This document shows, in pieces, positions 27,018-36,887 of a stretch of DNA of 64,000 bases; within the stretch, counting starts at the first letter, position 1; the number at the start of each line of letters is the position of its first letter. Source of the stretch: Mucilaginibacter sp. 14171R-50 (GTDB taxonomy: Bacteria; Bacteroidota; Bacteroidia; Sphingobacteriales; Sphingobacteriaceae). The DNA lies in NCBI RefSeq assembly GCF_010093045.1, contig NZ_CP048115.1:1922001-1986000 (forward strand). Reading direction: 5' to 3'. Position numbers and translations under genes: made by a program. The notes under the pieces were generated by a model that ran no database searches, was not told the origin of the DNA, and worked only from the letters and a program-made list of their open reading frames with translations.

Positions 27018-28118
27018 ATGAAGAGGTTTTTGGCAATGCTTTTTTTTATCCCGTTTGCCTGCTATGCGCAGGTAAGTATAACGGGTAAGCTGGTTAACGC
27101 TACAGATAAAAGTGATGTAGCCGATGCCAGTGTATTTTTAAGCAACGCAACCATAGGCAATAAGTCCGCCGCCGATGGCTCTTTTGTATTGCGCGGCGTT
27201 AGGCCGGGCCAGTACGAACTGGTCATAACCGTTGTTGGTTATGAAACCTATCGCCGTGAGGTGCTGGTTGCCAGCGACAACATCAGTTTACCTGATATAG
27301 GGTTAACCCCTAAAATAACAAGTTTGGCAGAAGTAAATATTACGCCCGACCCCGCGTGGGAGCGGAACTACGATGTATTTAAAGAAGAGTTCCTGGGCAC
27401 CTCTGCTATGGCCCTGCGGTGTACAATACTTAACCCCGAAACCATTGACCTGGAGTGGGACAAAAACGCGCTGCAGCTAACAGGGTCGTCATCCGGTTTT
27501 GTGGAGATAGATAACAAGGCTTTGGGCTACCATATTAAATATCTTTTATCGCGGTTTATAAAAGACTCGAAGATCAGCCTGGTATATTACGAGGGCTCGG
27601 CGTTATTTGAAGAAATGAAGGGTACGGCCAGGGAAAAAGAGCGCTGGGAAAAGAACCGACAACTGGCTTACGAGGGCTCGTCTATGCAGTTTTTACGCGC
27701 CGCGATAGGTAATAATATAACGGGTTATGGCTTTGAAGTTTTAAGGCTGATCAGAAAACCTAACCCCGACGCCAAAGGTTTTAACGACAAATACATCCAA
27801 ACGTTGGTAAATGTCCCGCTAACCCCGGCTGATTTTACGGTTCGCACTGATAAGAAAAGCCTGTTCGCGTTGAAGTTTACCGACTGCCTGTATATTATGT
27901 ATACCAAAAAGCGCGAGGATGACCGATACAACAGCACTTACCGGTTGCTGCATATGCCAAATTACTTAACAACTATAGCATCCTTTACCGGGCCTTACGC
28001 GTTATTTGATACAAATGGAGTAATACTAAACCCCTCTGCAATAACTTTTGAGGGCAATTGGGGCAAAAGCCGTGTTGCAGAAATGTTACCTGTTGATTAT
28101 ACACCCAAGGAGAAGTAA
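27018..28118 (+). CDS. CarboxypepD_reg-like secreted protein, tandem paralogue 1 of 4
   Basis: 366 residues, signal peptide MKRFLAMLFFIPFACYAQ. A CarboxypepD_reg-like beta-sandwich (about 20-105: VSITGKLVNATDKSDVADAS ... PGQYELVITVVGYETYRREV) is followed by a domain of about 240 residues shared with the next three genes. Family hallmarks: FKEEFLGTS, TILNPE, EIDNKALGYHIKYLL, YEGSALFEE, WEKNRQ and a closing WGKSRVAEMLPVDYTP. There is no TonB plug or barrel, so this is not a TonB receptor. It is probably periplasmic or surface-attached; function unknown. Most diverged of the four; first gene of the operon. Confidence 0.82.
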   Translation: MKRFLAMLFFIPFACYAQVSITGKLVNATDKSDVADASVFLSNATIGNKSAADGSFVLRGVRPGQYELVITVVGYETYRREVLVASDNISLPDIGLTPKITSLAEVNITPDPAWERNYDVFKEEFLGTSAMALRCTILNPETIDLEWDKNALQLTGSSSGFVEIDNKALGYHIKYLLSRFIKDSKISLVYYEGSALFEEMKGTAREKERWEKNRQLAYEGSSMQFLRAAIGNNITGYGFEVLRLIRKPNPDAKGFNDKYIQTLVNVPLTPADFTVRTDKKSLFALKFTDCLYIMYTKKREDDRYNSTYRLLHMPNYLTTIASFTGPYALFDTNGVILNPSAITFEGNWGKSRVAEMLPVDYTPKEK

Positions 28119-28143
28119 TGGTATATTAGTTTTCAGCTTATCT

Positions 28144-29211
28144 ATGAAACACTTTTTATTCGTTTTATTGCTGTTTCCTGCCGTGTGTTTTTCCCAGGTT
28201 AATATCAGGGGAAGGGTTGTTGACGCTGCCGATGGTAAACCTATACCTGATGCCAGCGTGTTTTTAAATAATGCAACTATCGGCACAAAATCTGGCGATG
28301 ACGGAAGATTTGCGCTGAACAGGCTAAGCGCCGGCCAATACGATCTGATAGTAAGGGTGATAGGTTACGAAACTTATCGCCAAACCATTATGGTAAATGG
28401 TGATGTCAATCTCCCGGATATTAAATTACTGCAGAAAACCATGGTGATGAACGAAGTGGTTATTGCCGGTAAAGACCGTAAGCGCGCGCGAAAGATCAGG
28501 ATGTTTAAGGAGCAGTTCTTAGGCAGGTCGGCTTTTGCAAGGCAATGCACTATATTGAATCCGGAAGAGCTGATTCTGGTTTTTGGCAAGCACGAAGACG
28601 TGCTCACCGTTCACACCAACAACTTTTTAGAGATTGATAACGATGCACTTGGCTATAAGCTAAAATACCTGGTTAACAACTTTGTTTTAGACCGGCTTAC
28701 CCTGAACGTAAGTTATGAAGGCGACGTATTATTTGAAGAAAAACAAGGCACGGCCGAGCAAAAGGGAAAATGGGAAAAAAACCGCCGGCGTACTTACTTT
28801 GGTTCGCCAACGCACTTCTTAAGGCAGGTGCTCGCCGATAAGGCCGACGCCAATTACATGGTGCGAAGCTTTTGCATAAAAAAAATAGATAACGGAAAAG
28901 TTTTATACGATACTTTGGCGCCGGTGAAATACGTACACAAAACAGACCGCAGGGGCGTGTTCGCGTTGAGTTACCCCAGTGGTATTGATATTTTTTACTA
29001 TGGCCCCGGGGTAGCGCATTCGCTCCACTATGCAAACGGAACAGAAAAAGGTAACCGCGGCCAGGTGGCGGGCATTCAGTTTATTGATGAATATCTATAT
29101 TTTGATACGCGCGGTACCATTCTTAACCCTACCGGGGCGCTGTTTAATTACCAGTGGGGAAAAAGCCGGGTAGCCGAATTGCTACCGTCTGATTATTGGC
29201 CGGTTGATTGA
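28144..29211 (+). CDS. CarboxypepD_reg-like secreted protein, tandem paralogue 2 of 4
   Basis: 355 residues from the ATG at 28144 (MKHFLFVLLLFPAVCFSQ), which gives a proper signal peptide; the longer frame overlaps the previous gene. Same architecture: CarboxypepD_reg-like domain (VNIRGRVVDAADGKPIPDAS) and shared C-terminal domain with FKEQFLGRSAFARQCTILNP, EIDNDALGYKLKYLVNN, YFGSPTHFLRQVL and WGKSRVAELLPSDYWP. The SPTHFLR motif is shared by copies 2-4 and modified in copy 1 (SSMQFLR). 25-nt gap from the previous gene. Confidence 0.82.
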   Translation: MKHFLFVLLLFPAVCFSQVNIRGRVVDAADGKPIPDASVFLNNATIGTKSGDDGRFALNRLSAGQYDLIVRVIGYETYRQTIMVNGDVNLPDIKLLQKTMVMNEVVIAGKDRKRARKIRMFKEQFLGRSAFARQCTILNPEELILVFGKHEDVLTVHTNNFLEIDNDALGYKLKYLVNNFVLDRLTLNVSYEGDVLFEEKQGTAEQKGKWEKNRRRTYFGSPTHFLRQVLADKADANYMVRSFCIKKIDNGKVLYDTLAPVKYVHKTDRRGVFALSYPSGIDIFYYGPGVAHSLHYANGTEKGNRGQVAGIQFIDEYLYFDTRGTILNPTGALFNYQWGKSRVAELLPSDYWPVD

Positions 29212-29231
29212 TCTTTAGTATTTTTAAGTTT

Positions 29232-30380
29232 ATGAAACACCTCCTTATCATACTTTTTTTATTGCCCCTTACTTGCCTCGCGCAATTTAAAATAAGCGGC
29301 CGTGTGATAAACGCTGCCGATGGCAAACCCATACCCGATGCCAGTGTGTTCATCAATAATACATCGGTTGGGGCTAAGGCAGGCAGCGACGGTTCATTTA
29401 CTTTGCGGAACCTAAACCCCGGCCAGTATAACCTGATAGTTAGCGCTATAGGTTACGAGCGCTTTAGCAAGACCATATCTGTAGAAAGGGACATAACAAT
29501 GGATGATATTAAACTGCTTCCTAAATTAATGATGATGAACGAAGTAGTTATAGCCGGTAAAGACCCGTACCGTGCCCGCAAGTTAGCTATGTTTAAGGAG
29601 CAGTTTTTGGGCAGGGCGCTTTTTTGGCGTCAGTGCACTATCGTTAATCCTGATATTTTGAAGCTAACGTTCAGCGACCATCAAAAAATTCTTACTGCAA
29701 GTACCAACGATTTTTTAGAAATCGAAAACAATGCCCTTGGCTACAAATTAAAGTATCTAATTAATAATTTCAGGTTAGATAAAAAGGCGTTCAATGTGGT
29801 TTATGAAGGTTATGTGTTGTTTGAAGAAAAAGAAGGGCCAGCAGAAGAAAAGGTACGATGGGAAAAGAATCGACGTAAGGTTTATTATGGGTCGCCAACG
29901 CATTATTTGCGCACGGTATTGGCCGGCAAGGTAGACTCTGATTATATGGTGAGGCCTTTTTGCATAGATCATATTGATACCATAGCACAACGGGGAAGTC
30001 ACTTAGATCCAGTTACGGGTGAATACCCCACCTTTTATATTATGTTGAGGTATGATACACTAAAAACCAAAAGCTATGTGCACCGAACAGACAAACACGG
30101 AATATATGCAATTAGTTACCCCAAAGACCTGGATGTGTTTTATTATAAACCGGGGGTAAAACACCTTAGGACGAACGAGGGACAAGAGTATGGAAACCGT
30201 GGACAAATAGGCAGCATCGATTTTATTGATAATAATCTGCTTTTTGATCTCAACGGCACCATCTTAAACCCTACTGGGGCCTCTTTCAGATATAATTGGG
30301 CGGTAACACGCGTTGCCGAACTATTGCCTATTGATTACCGGCCACCCCTCAGGGATATTGACCCGGCCAAAAACCATTAA
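29232..30380 (+). CDS. CarboxypepD_reg-like secreted protein, tandem paralogue 3 of 4
   Basis: 382 residues from the ATG at 29232 (MKHLLIILFLLPLTCLAQ). Same two-part layout: FKISGRVINAADGKPIPDAS sandwich, then FKEQFLGRALFWRQCTIVNP, EIENNALGYKLKYLINN, YYGSPTHYLRTVLAG and WAVTRVAELLPIDYRP. It is the longest copy because of an extra loop (about residues 250-275) and a C-terminal tail RDIDPAKNH. Its 5' coding DNA is very similar to copy 4 over the signal-peptide/sandwich junction, suggesting recent duplication or gene conversion. 20-nt gap from copy 2. Confidence 0.82.
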   Translation: MKHLLIILFLLPLTCLAQFKISGRVINAADGKPIPDASVFINNTSVGAKAGSDGSFTLRNLNPGQYNLIVSAIGYERFSKTISVERDITMDDIKLLPKLMMMNEVVIAGKDPYRARKLAMFKEQFLGRALFWRQCTIVNPDILKLTFSDHQKILTASTNDFLEIENNALGYKLKYLINNFRLDKKAFNVVYEGYVLFEEKEGPAEEKVRWEKNRRKVYYGSPTHYLRTVLAGKVDSDYMVRPFCIDHIDTIAQRGSHLDPVTGEYPTFYIMLRYDTLKTKSYVHRTDKHGIYAISYPKDLDVFYYKPGVKHLRTNEGQEYGNRGQIGSIDFIDNNLLFDLNGTILNPTGASFRYNWAVTRVAELLPIDYRPPLRDIDPAKNH

Positions 30381-30416
30381 TTTGAATGAGATATAAATAA
30401 AACGCTTTCAAAGTTT

Positions 30417-31487
30417 ATGAAGTACTTATTCATCTTACTGTTATTATTCCCTGTTACTTGCCTCGCGCAATTTAAAATAAGTGGCCGTGTTATAAACGCA
30501 ACCGATGGTAAGCCCGTACCGGATGCGAGCGTGTTTTTAAATAACGAAACCATCGGCACAAAGTCGGCAGGCGACGGAACCTTTATTTTGAGCAATTTAA
30601 ATACCGGCCAGCATGATCTGACGGTAAGCGTGATAGGGTATGAAGTGTATCACCAAACGCTGATGGTAAAAACTGACCTGGTATTGCCCGACATAAAGCT
30701 TTTACCAAAAACAACCATGCTGGGTGAAGTAAAGATAGAGCTTGACCCCAGGCGCGAAAAAAAGCTAAAGGAGTTTACACAGCAATTTCTGGGATCATCA
30801 GGCTATGCACGGCAGTGCGAAATAGTAAATCCTGATGTTTTAACACTAAAGTACAACAGGGACGGCAATGTGCTTACCGGTAGTTCTGATGATTTTTTGG
30901 AAATCAATAATAACGCTTTGGGATATAAGTTAAAATACCTGATAACCCGTTTTGTGGTGGATAGGAACGAAAATAAACTTATATATGAAGGAGCTGTACT
31001 GTTTGAGGAACTGGATGGCAATGATAACCAGGTTAAACAATGGAAAAGCAACCGAATGAAGGTTTACTACGGTTCGCCAACGCACTTTTTGCGCGAAATA
31101 CTGGCCGACCGGGTAGACAGCGGTTACTCGGTAGAAACCAAGAAGATCATTAGCAGTTACGTAACCGTAAAGGGGTTTACCGGCAACAAGAGCACCTCGC
31201 GCACTGCTTTGCAGCCCGCAGATTATGTACACCGTACCGATACTGCCGGCATATTTGCCCTGGGTTACAATACCCCCCTCGAAGTATATTACAAACCCCG
31301 CAAAGCCAGGGGCAAGGCAGCAAACACGCACCCGCAGTATGCAACAATTGGCTTTATAGACCCATACCTTTATTTTGACGGCAACGGTACAATTTTAAAC
31401 CCAATGGGTGTAGTATTTAACTATGCCTGGGGAAACAGCAGGGTAGCGCAGCTATTGCCAATAGATTACTGGCCAAATGAAAATTAA
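30417..31487 (+). CDS. CarboxypepD_reg-like secreted protein, tandem paralogue 4 of 4
   Basis: 356 residues (MKYLFILLLLFPVTCLAQ signal). FKISGRVINATDGKPVPDAS sandwich, then FTQQFLGSSGYARQCEIVNP, EINNNALGYKLKYLITR, YYGSPTHFLREIL and WGNSRVAQLLPIDYWP. The segment between the two domains differs from the other copies (ELDPRREKKLKEF in place of AGKDRKRARKIRMF), so this copy resembles copy 1 there and copy 3 at its 5' end, a mosaic pattern. Last gene of the set, followed by a strong terminator. Confidence 0.82.
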   Translation: MKYLFILLLLFPVTCLAQFKISGRVINATDGKPVPDASVFLNNETIGTKSAGDGTFILSNLNTGQHDLTVSVIGYEVYHQTLMVKTDLVLPDIKLLPKTTMLGEVKIELDPRREKKLKEFTQQFLGSSGYARQCEIVNPDVLTLKYNRDGNVLTGSSDDFLEINNNALGYKLKYLITRFVVDRNENKLIYEGAVLFEELDGNDNQVKQWKSNRMKVYYGSPTHFLREILADRVDSGYSVETKKIISSYVTVKGFTGNKSTSRTALQPADYVHRTDTAGIFALGYNTPLEVYYKPRKARGKAANTHPQYATIGFIDPYLYFDGNGTILNPMGVVFNYAWGNSRVAQLLPIDYWPNEN

Positions 31488-31502
31488 ATGCCAGGCACAC
31501 AA

Positions 31503-31533
31503 AAAAGCCCGCTTGCATAACAAGCGGGCTTTT
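31503..31533. terminator. Bidirectional Rho-independent terminator
   Basis: AAAAGCCCGCTTG and CAAGCGGGCTTTT form a perfect 13-bp stem around CATAA, with A- and T-runs on both sides. It separates the convergent paralogue operon and clpC. Confidence 0.88.
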
Positions 31534-31547
31534 ATTATTAAGAGCAA

Positions 31548-34085
31548 TTACTTCTGTTCTTCCTCTTCTTTTGGTTTGGCGTCGTCGTTCTTTTTGTCGA
31601 TAACCTTTATTTCGTTGGTTTCCTTGTCGTAATCAACCATCAGGGTATCGCCTTCGGTAAGTTCGCCTTTCAGTATCTCTTCGGCAATCGGGTCTTCCAG
31701 GTATTTCTGGATGGCGCGTTTAAGCGGCCTTGCACCAAACTGCGAATCGTAACCCTTTTCGGCGATGAACTCCTTGGCAGCTTCGGTTAGCTCTATTTTG
31801 TAACCAAGGCTGTTCACCCTGCCAAACAGGAAGCCCAGCTCGATATCGATGATCTTGAAGATCTCGTCTTTACCTAATGAGTTGAACACGATAACATCAT
31901 CAATACGGTTCAAAAACTCGGGGGCGAAAGCACGTTTTAAAGCGTTCTCTATCACACCGCGCGAATGCGAATCGGCCTGAATAGCTTTCGCGCTGGTAGT
32001 AAAACCTACGCCCTGGCCAAAATCCTTCAGCTGGCGTGCGCCGATGTTGGATGTCATGATGATGATGGTGTTCCTGAAATCAACCTTGCGGCCCAGCGAG
32101 TCGGTCAGCTGGCCTTCATCCAATACTTGCAGCAGGATGTTGAACACATCCGGGTGTGCCTTTTCTATCTCATCCAGCAATACAACGGCGTATGGTTTGC
32201 GGCGTACTTTTTCGGTAAGCTGCCCGCCTTCTTCGTAACCAACATAGCCCGGAGGCGCACCCACCAACCGCGATACCGCGAATTTTTCCATGTACTCGCT
32301 CATATCAATTTGTATCAGCGCGTCTTCGGTATCAAACATAAAGCGTGCAAGCTCTTTGGCCAGTTCGGTTTTACCCACGCCGGTAGGGCCCAGGAATATG
32401 AACGAGCCTATAGGTTTTTTAGGGTCTTTAAGGCCGGCACGTGTGCGCTGTATAGCGCGGGTAAGCTTTTTAATAGCATCGTCCTGGCCAATAATTTTAC
32501 TTCCAATGGTTTCGCTCATGGCCAACAGCTTGGTACTGTCGGCCTGGCCAACACGCTGTACCGGTATGCCGGTCATCATGCTCACTACCTCGGCAACATT
32601 ATCTTCAGTTACGGTGTAACGTTTAGACTTTGTTTCGGCTTCCCACAGCGATTTGGCCTGTTCAAGCTCTTCAAGTAAATGTTTTTCAGTATCCCGCAGT
32701 TTTGCAGCTTCCTCGTACTTCTGGCTGCGTACAACTTTGTTCTTTTCTATTTTTATCTGTTCTATCTTTGCCTCGATATCCAGAATTTCCTGTGGAACAT
32801 GGATATTGGTCAAATGCACACGCGAACCCGATTCATCCAAAGCGTCGATAGCCTTATCCGGTAAAAACCTGTCGGTAATGTAACGGGTGGTTAAAGCCAC
32901 GCAGGCATTAATAGCTTCTTCGGTGTAAGTTACACCGTGGTGCTCCTCGTATTTTTCTTTAATACGGTTAAGTATCTCAACAGTTTCGTCGGGGGTGGCC
33001 GGTTCAACCATCACCTTTTGGAAACGTCGGTCCAAAGCGCCGTCTTTCTCAATGTACTGGCGGTACTCATCCAAAGTGGTTGCGCCGATGCATTGTATCT
33101 CTCCACGCGCCAGGGCGGGCTTAAACATATTCGAGGCATCAAGCGAGCCCGATGCGCCGCCTGCGCCAACTATAGTATGTATCTCATCGATAAATAAAAT
33201 TACATCCGGCGATTTTTCAAGTTCGTTCATCACGGCCTTCATGCGCTCCTCAAACTGGCCGCGGTATTTTGTACCTGCCACAAGCGATGCAAGGTCAAGC
33301 GTAACCACGCGTTTGTTAAACAATACACGCGATACCTTGCGCTGTACAATGCGCAGGGCAAGGCCTTCGGCAATGGCGCTTTTACCAACGCCCGGCTCGC
33401 CTATCAGGATAGGGTTGTTCTTTTTGCGGCGCGATAATATCTGCGATACGCGTTCAATTTCTTTTTCGCGGCCCACAATGGGGTCAAGCTTGCCTTCTTC
33501 GGCAGCTTTTGTCAGGTCGCGGCCAAAATTGTCCAGCACCGGTGTTTTCGATTTGATATCCGAAACCTTTTTAGGCTGGGTGAACGAGTCGTCTTCCTTA
33601 AAATCGTCGTCGCCGCCTGTTGATGATCCTGGCATCTCGTCCGTAACATCGTTTTTGTTGGCTTCCACTTCGCTTTTAAACACTTCGTAGTTTACATTAA
33701 ACTGCATCAGTATCTGCGAGGCAATGTTGTCCTCGTCGCGCAGGATAGACAGCAGCAGGTGCTCGGTGCCTATCACATCGCTTTTAAAGATCTTAGCTTC
33801 AAGGTATGTTATTTTCAAAACCTTTTCGGCTTGTTTGGTTAACGGGATACTGCCTATATGTACATTGGTGCCAATGGTTCCTTTTACAGCATCCTCAACA
33901 GCACGGCGTAATTTAGCGGTATCAACGGTTAGCCCTTTTAATAATTTGATTGCCACACCATCACCATCGCGGATGAGGCCAAGTAAAAGGTGCTCTGTAC
34001 CAATATAATCATGCCCAAGGCGTAACGCCTCTTCCCTGCTATACTGTATCACATCTTTAACCCGTGGCGAAAATTTAGCTTCCAT
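31548..34085 (-). CDS. clpC: ATP-dependent Clp protease ATP-binding subunit ClpC
   Basis: 845 residues, a Hsp100 unfoldase that feeds proteins to ClpP. Layout: two Clp-N repeats (about 1-145, [20 protein letters not shown], each with GTEHLLL), an acidic linker (about 150-180), AAA+ domain 1 with Walker [10 protein letters not shown] (about 230), a middle domain with a UvrB/UvrC-type segment ([20 protein letters not shown]) that identifies ClpC rather than ClpA or ClpB, and AAA+ domain 2 with Walker [11 protein letters not shown] and the D2-small domain. The C-terminal tail is Lys/Glu-rich. Single gene; a 476-nt leader region lies upstream. Confidence 0.96.
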   Translation of the reverse strand: MEAKFSPRVKDVIQYSREEALRLGHDYIGTEHLLLGLIRDGDGVAIKLLKGLTVDTAKLRRAVEDAVKGTIGTNVHIGSIPLTKQAEKVLKITYLEAKIFKSDVIGTEHLLLSILRDEDNIASQILMQFNVNYEVFKSEVEANKNDVTDEMPGSSTGGDDDFKEDDSFTQPKKVSDIKSKTPVLDNFGRDLTKAAEEGKLDPIVGREKEIERVSQILSRRKKNNPILIGEPGVGKSAIAEGLALRIVQRKVSRVLFNKRVVTLDLASLVAGTKYRGQFEERMKAVMNELEKSPDVILFIDEIHTIVGAGGASGSLDASNMFKPALARGEIQCIGATTLDEYRQYIEKDGALDRRFQKVMVEPATPDETVEILNRIKEKYEEHHGVTYTEEAINACVALTTRYITDRFLPDKAIDALDESGSRVHLTNIHVPQEILDIEAKIEQIKIEKNKVVRSQKYEEAAKLRDTEKHLLEELEQAKSLWEAETKSKRYTVTEDNVAEVVSMMTGIPVQRVGQADSTKLLAMSETIGSKIIGQDDAIKKLTRAIQRTRAGLKDPKKPIGSFIFLGPTGVGKTELAKELARFMFDTEDALIQIDMSEYMEKFAVSRLVGAPPGYVGYEEGGQLTEKVRRKPYAVVLLDEIEKAHPDVFNILLQVLDEGQLTDSLGRKVDFRNTIIIMTSNIGARQLKDFGQGVGFTTSAKAIQADSHSRGVIENALKRAFAPEFLNRIDDVIVFNSLGKDEIFKIIDIELGFLFGRVNSLGYKIELTEAAKEFIAEKGYDSQFGARPLKRAIQKYLEDPIAEEILKGELTEGDTLMVDYDKETNEIKVIDKKNDDAKPKEEEEQK

Positions 34086-34561
34086 ATATACCTTTCTGAT
34101 TATGATCGTCCTAATCTATAAATTTGTTTTTACCTGTCAAGACGATTGTTATAACATTTATCAACAATATTGCCAACTTTTTTGCTTTACCGGAAACAGA
34201 CAATTTTATGATAGATAGTCTGTTAAAATAAACTTTTTATGGCGAATTAATGCCCCACAAACAACCTGAGCAGTAATAATAAACGGTTAAACTTATATTA
34301 TTTGATATGTTGGGCACCAAATAGTTTAACCTAATTACGGGTATTGCGAAACTATTATAACAAAGCAGGGCAAATAGTCACTGTTTATGACAATACGGCA
34401 TGCTTGTGTATGATAGTTTGATAAACAAACCCTTTGTTAGCAAACCAACCAATTTACAATGAAAGATACAAGTTAACAGATGAATTTGTAATGAAAATTA
34501 TCCACCATTCCACATTTCAAGTTATATATTTGCTCTCCCTAAGTACAAAGCATAACATTTT
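34086..34561. other. Divergent promoter region between clpC and ettA
   Basis: 476 nt, strongly AT-rich, no ORF with coding character. It must hold the promoters for both divergent genes. On the ettA side a perfect -7 box is annotated. On the clpC side no CAAAnnTA box was found close to the start. No CtsR-like operator (GGTCAAA repeats) was noticed. Confidence 0.55.
34525..34532 (+). promoter_or_regulatory. -7 promoter element of ettA
   Basis: TATATTTG, an exact TAnnTTTG match, 29 nt before the ettA start. No clear -33 TTG at standard spacing. Confidence 0.5.
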
Positions 34562-36244
34562 ATGGCAGACGAGAAGATCATTTTTTCGATGGCAGGGGTA
34601 AGCAAAGTTTATCCGCCGCAAAAAACAGTGTTAAAAAATATTTACCTGTCGTTTTTTTACGGCGCTAAAATTGGCGTTATCGGGTTGAACGGTTCGGGTA
34701 AGTCCTCGCTGTTGAAGATCATCGCGGGGATTGATAAAACCAATATTGGCGAAGTGGTGTTTTCGCCGGGCTACACCGTGGGTTACCTGAGCCAGGAACC
34801 CGAGCTTGACCCTGATAAAACCGTTAGGGAAATTGTGGAGGAGGGCGTTGCCGAAACTACCGCGCTGCTAAAGGAATACGAAGAGATAAACGAGAAATTT
34901 GGCCTGGAAGAGTATTACAGCGATGCCGATAAAATGGATAAGCTGATGAGCCGCCAGGGCGAGTTGCAGGACAAAATAGATGCTGTTAACGCCTGGGAGC
35001 TTGATGTAAAGCTGGAGCGCGCGATGGATGCACTGCGCTGCCCCGAGCCCGATACAAAAATTTCGGTACTATCAGGCGGCGAGCGCCGCCGTGTGGCCCT
35101 GTGCCGCCTGCTTTTGCAGGAACCTGACGTGCTACTGCTTGATGAGCCTACCAACCACCTGGATGCCGAATCGATAGACTGGCTGGAGCAGCACCTTAAA
35201 CAATATAAAGGCACCGTTATTGCCGTAACGCACGACAGGTACTTTTTGGATAATGTTGCCGGCTGGATACTGGAGCTTGACCGTGGCGAAGGTTTACCAT
35301 GGAAGGGAAATTATTCCTCATGGCTCGACCAAAAATCTAAACGTTTGGCGCAGGAGGAGAAAACCGAAAGCAAACGCCAGAAAACTCTTGAGCGCGAGCT
35401 GGAATGGGTGCGCATGGGCGCTAAAGGCCGCCACGCCAAATCAAAGGCACGTTTATCAAACTACGACAAGTTAGCATCCGAAGAAACAAGGGAACGCGAA
35501 GAAAAGCTGGAGCTGTTTATTCCGCCCGGCCCGCGTTTGGGCAATATCGTTATCGAGGCCAACGGCGTTACCAAAGCATACGGCGATAAGGTGTTGTTCG
35601 AAAACCTAAACTTTTCGTTACCGCCCGCGGGTATTGTGGGCATTATCGGCCCCAATGGCGCGGGTAAAACTACGCTGTTCCGCCTGATAACCGGGCAGGA
35701 CCAGCCTGATGCCGGTACTTTCCGTGTAGGTGATACCGTCGCGCTCGGTTATGTAGACCAGATGCACGACGACCTTGACCCTAATAAATCTGTTTGGGAA
35801 AACGTAACCGACGGGCTTGATAATATTATGGTGGGTAACCGCCCGCTAAACTCCCGTGCGTACGTATCTAAATTCAACTTTAACGGCGCCGATCAACAAA
35901 AGAAAGTAGGTGTGTTATCGGGTGGTGAGCGTAACCGCGTGCATTTAGCTATTACCCTTAAAAAAGGATCGAACGTCTTATTACTGGATGAGCCTACTAA
36001 TGACATCGACGTAAACACTTTGCGTTCGCTGGAAGAAGCGCTGGAGAACTTCGGCGGCTGCGCGGTAATTATCAGCCACGACCGCTGGTTCCTGGATAGG
36101 GTTTGTACCCACATTCTGGCGTTCGAGGGTAACTCGCAGGTTTACTTCTTCGAAGGTAACTACAGCGATTACGAAGAGAACTACAAAAAACGTGTTGGTG
36201 ATGTAGCCCCAAAACGCATTAAATATAAAAAGCTAACGGTGTAG
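34562..36244 (+). CDS. ettA: Energy-dependent translational throttle protein EttA (ABC-F)
   Basis: 560 residues with two ABC ATPase domains and no membrane segments. Domain 1: Walker A GLNGSGKSSLL, signature LSGGERRRVALCRLLL, Walker B VLLLDEPTNHLDAESIDWLE; then the EttA-type arm and P-site linker (EGLPWKGNYSSWLDQK, KRQKTLERELEWVRMGAKGR). Domain 2: GPNGAGKTTLF, LSGGERNRVHLA, VLLLDEPTNDIDVNTLRSLE. EttA binds the ribosomal E site and gates entry into elongation according to ATP/ADP. The DID variation in the second Walker B region is normal for this subfamily. Monocistronic. Confidence 0.95.
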   Translation: MADEKIIFSMAGVSKVYPPQKTVLKNIYLSFFYGAKIGVIGLNGSGKSSLLKIIAGIDKTNIGEVVFSPGYTVGYLSQEPELDPDKTVREIVEEGVAETTALLKEYEEINEKFGLEEYYSDADKMDKLMSRQGELQDKIDAVNAWELDVKLERAMDALRCPEPDTKISVLSGGERRRVALCRLLLQEPDVLLLDEPTNHLDAESIDWLEQHLKQYKGTVIAVTHDRYFLDNVAGWILELDRGEGLPWKGNYSSWLDQKSKRLAQEEKTESKRQKTLERELEWVRMGAKGRHAKSKARLSNYDKLASEETREREEKLELFIPPGPRLGNIVIEANGVTKAYGDKVLFENLNFSLPPAGIVGIIGPNGAGKTTLFRLITGQDQPDAGTFRVGDTVALGYVDQMHDDLDPNKSVWENVTDGLDNIMVGNRPLNSRAYVSKFNFNGADQQKKVGVLSGGERNRVHLAITLKKGSNVLLLDEPTNDIDVNTLRSLEEALENFGGCAVIISHDRWFLDRVCTHILAFEGNSQVYFFEGNYSDYEENYKKRVGDVAPKRIKYKKLTV

Positions 36245-36284
36245 CAGGAGAACAGACTATAAGAGTTAAGACACAAGACATATG

Positions 36285-36313
36285 AAAGCCCGATTGCATA
36301 GTCAGCCGGGCTT
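36285..36313 (+). terminator. Possible terminator after ettA
   Basis: AAAGCCCG and CGGGCTTT form an 8-bp stem with a loop of about 13 nt. It lacks a good T-run, so termination strength is doubtful. Confidence 0.4.
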
Positions 36314-36329
36314 TGCTGTATCTCTGCCC

Positions 36330-36807
36330 GTCATTGCGAGGTACGAAGCAATCTTGGACATGCCTGTCGCCGACTTTTCCATCGAAGATTGCCACGCTAT
36401 CGCTCGCAATCGCGCAGGAAATAAGGAAAACCGTCATTGCGAGGTACGAAGCAATCTTCGACATGCCTGTCGCCGACTTTTCCATCGAAGATTGCCACGC
36501 TATCGCTCGCAATCGCGCAGGAAATAAGGAAAACCGTCATTGCGAGGTACGAAGCAATCTTGGACATGCCTGTCGCCGACTTTTCCATCGAAGATTGCCA
36601 CGTTATCGCTCACGATGACGCGCGGGAATAAGGAATCCGTCATTGCGAGGTGCAAAGCAATCTTCTACATACCTGTCGCAGACTTTCCCATCGAAAGATT
36701 GCCACGCTATCGCTCGCAATCGCGCGCGGGAAATAAGGAAATCCGTCATTGCGAGGTACGAAGCAATCTTCTACATGCTTGTCGCCGACTTTTCCATCGA
36801 AGATACG
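36330..36807. repeat. Tandem array of ~103-bp palindromic units (4.6 copies)
   Basis: Units begin with CGTCATTGCGAGG at 36330, 36432, 36535, 36638 and 36744, i.e. periods of 102, 103, 103 and 106 bp; the fifth is cut short. Each unit is itself an imperfect palindrome: CATTGCGAGGTACGAAGCAA faces TTGCCACGCTATCGCTCGCA around a core, CATGCCTGTCGCCGACTTTT. A linker of about 18 nt (GCGCAGGAAATAAGGAAA) follows. Copies 1-3 are nearly identical; copies 4 and 5 have drifted. Arg/His-rich ORFs in several frames across it are artefacts of the repetition. No spacer diversity, so not CRISPR. Confidence 0.92.
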
Positions 36808-36887
36808 GGTAGTATGAACGAAAACGCGCCCCTACATTCAAAAAACTTAATTCGTTGCGGCCTGTTCTATAAGCAAATCAGAATAAT

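Noticed and set aside
31965..34008. Long plus-strand ORFs, up to 237 codons
   Set aside because: Antisense shadows of clpC caused by its codon bias; no family features.
36330..36807. CRISPR array
   Set aside because: Period about 103 bp with the whole unit repeated; no short repeat alternating with unique spacers and no cas genes.
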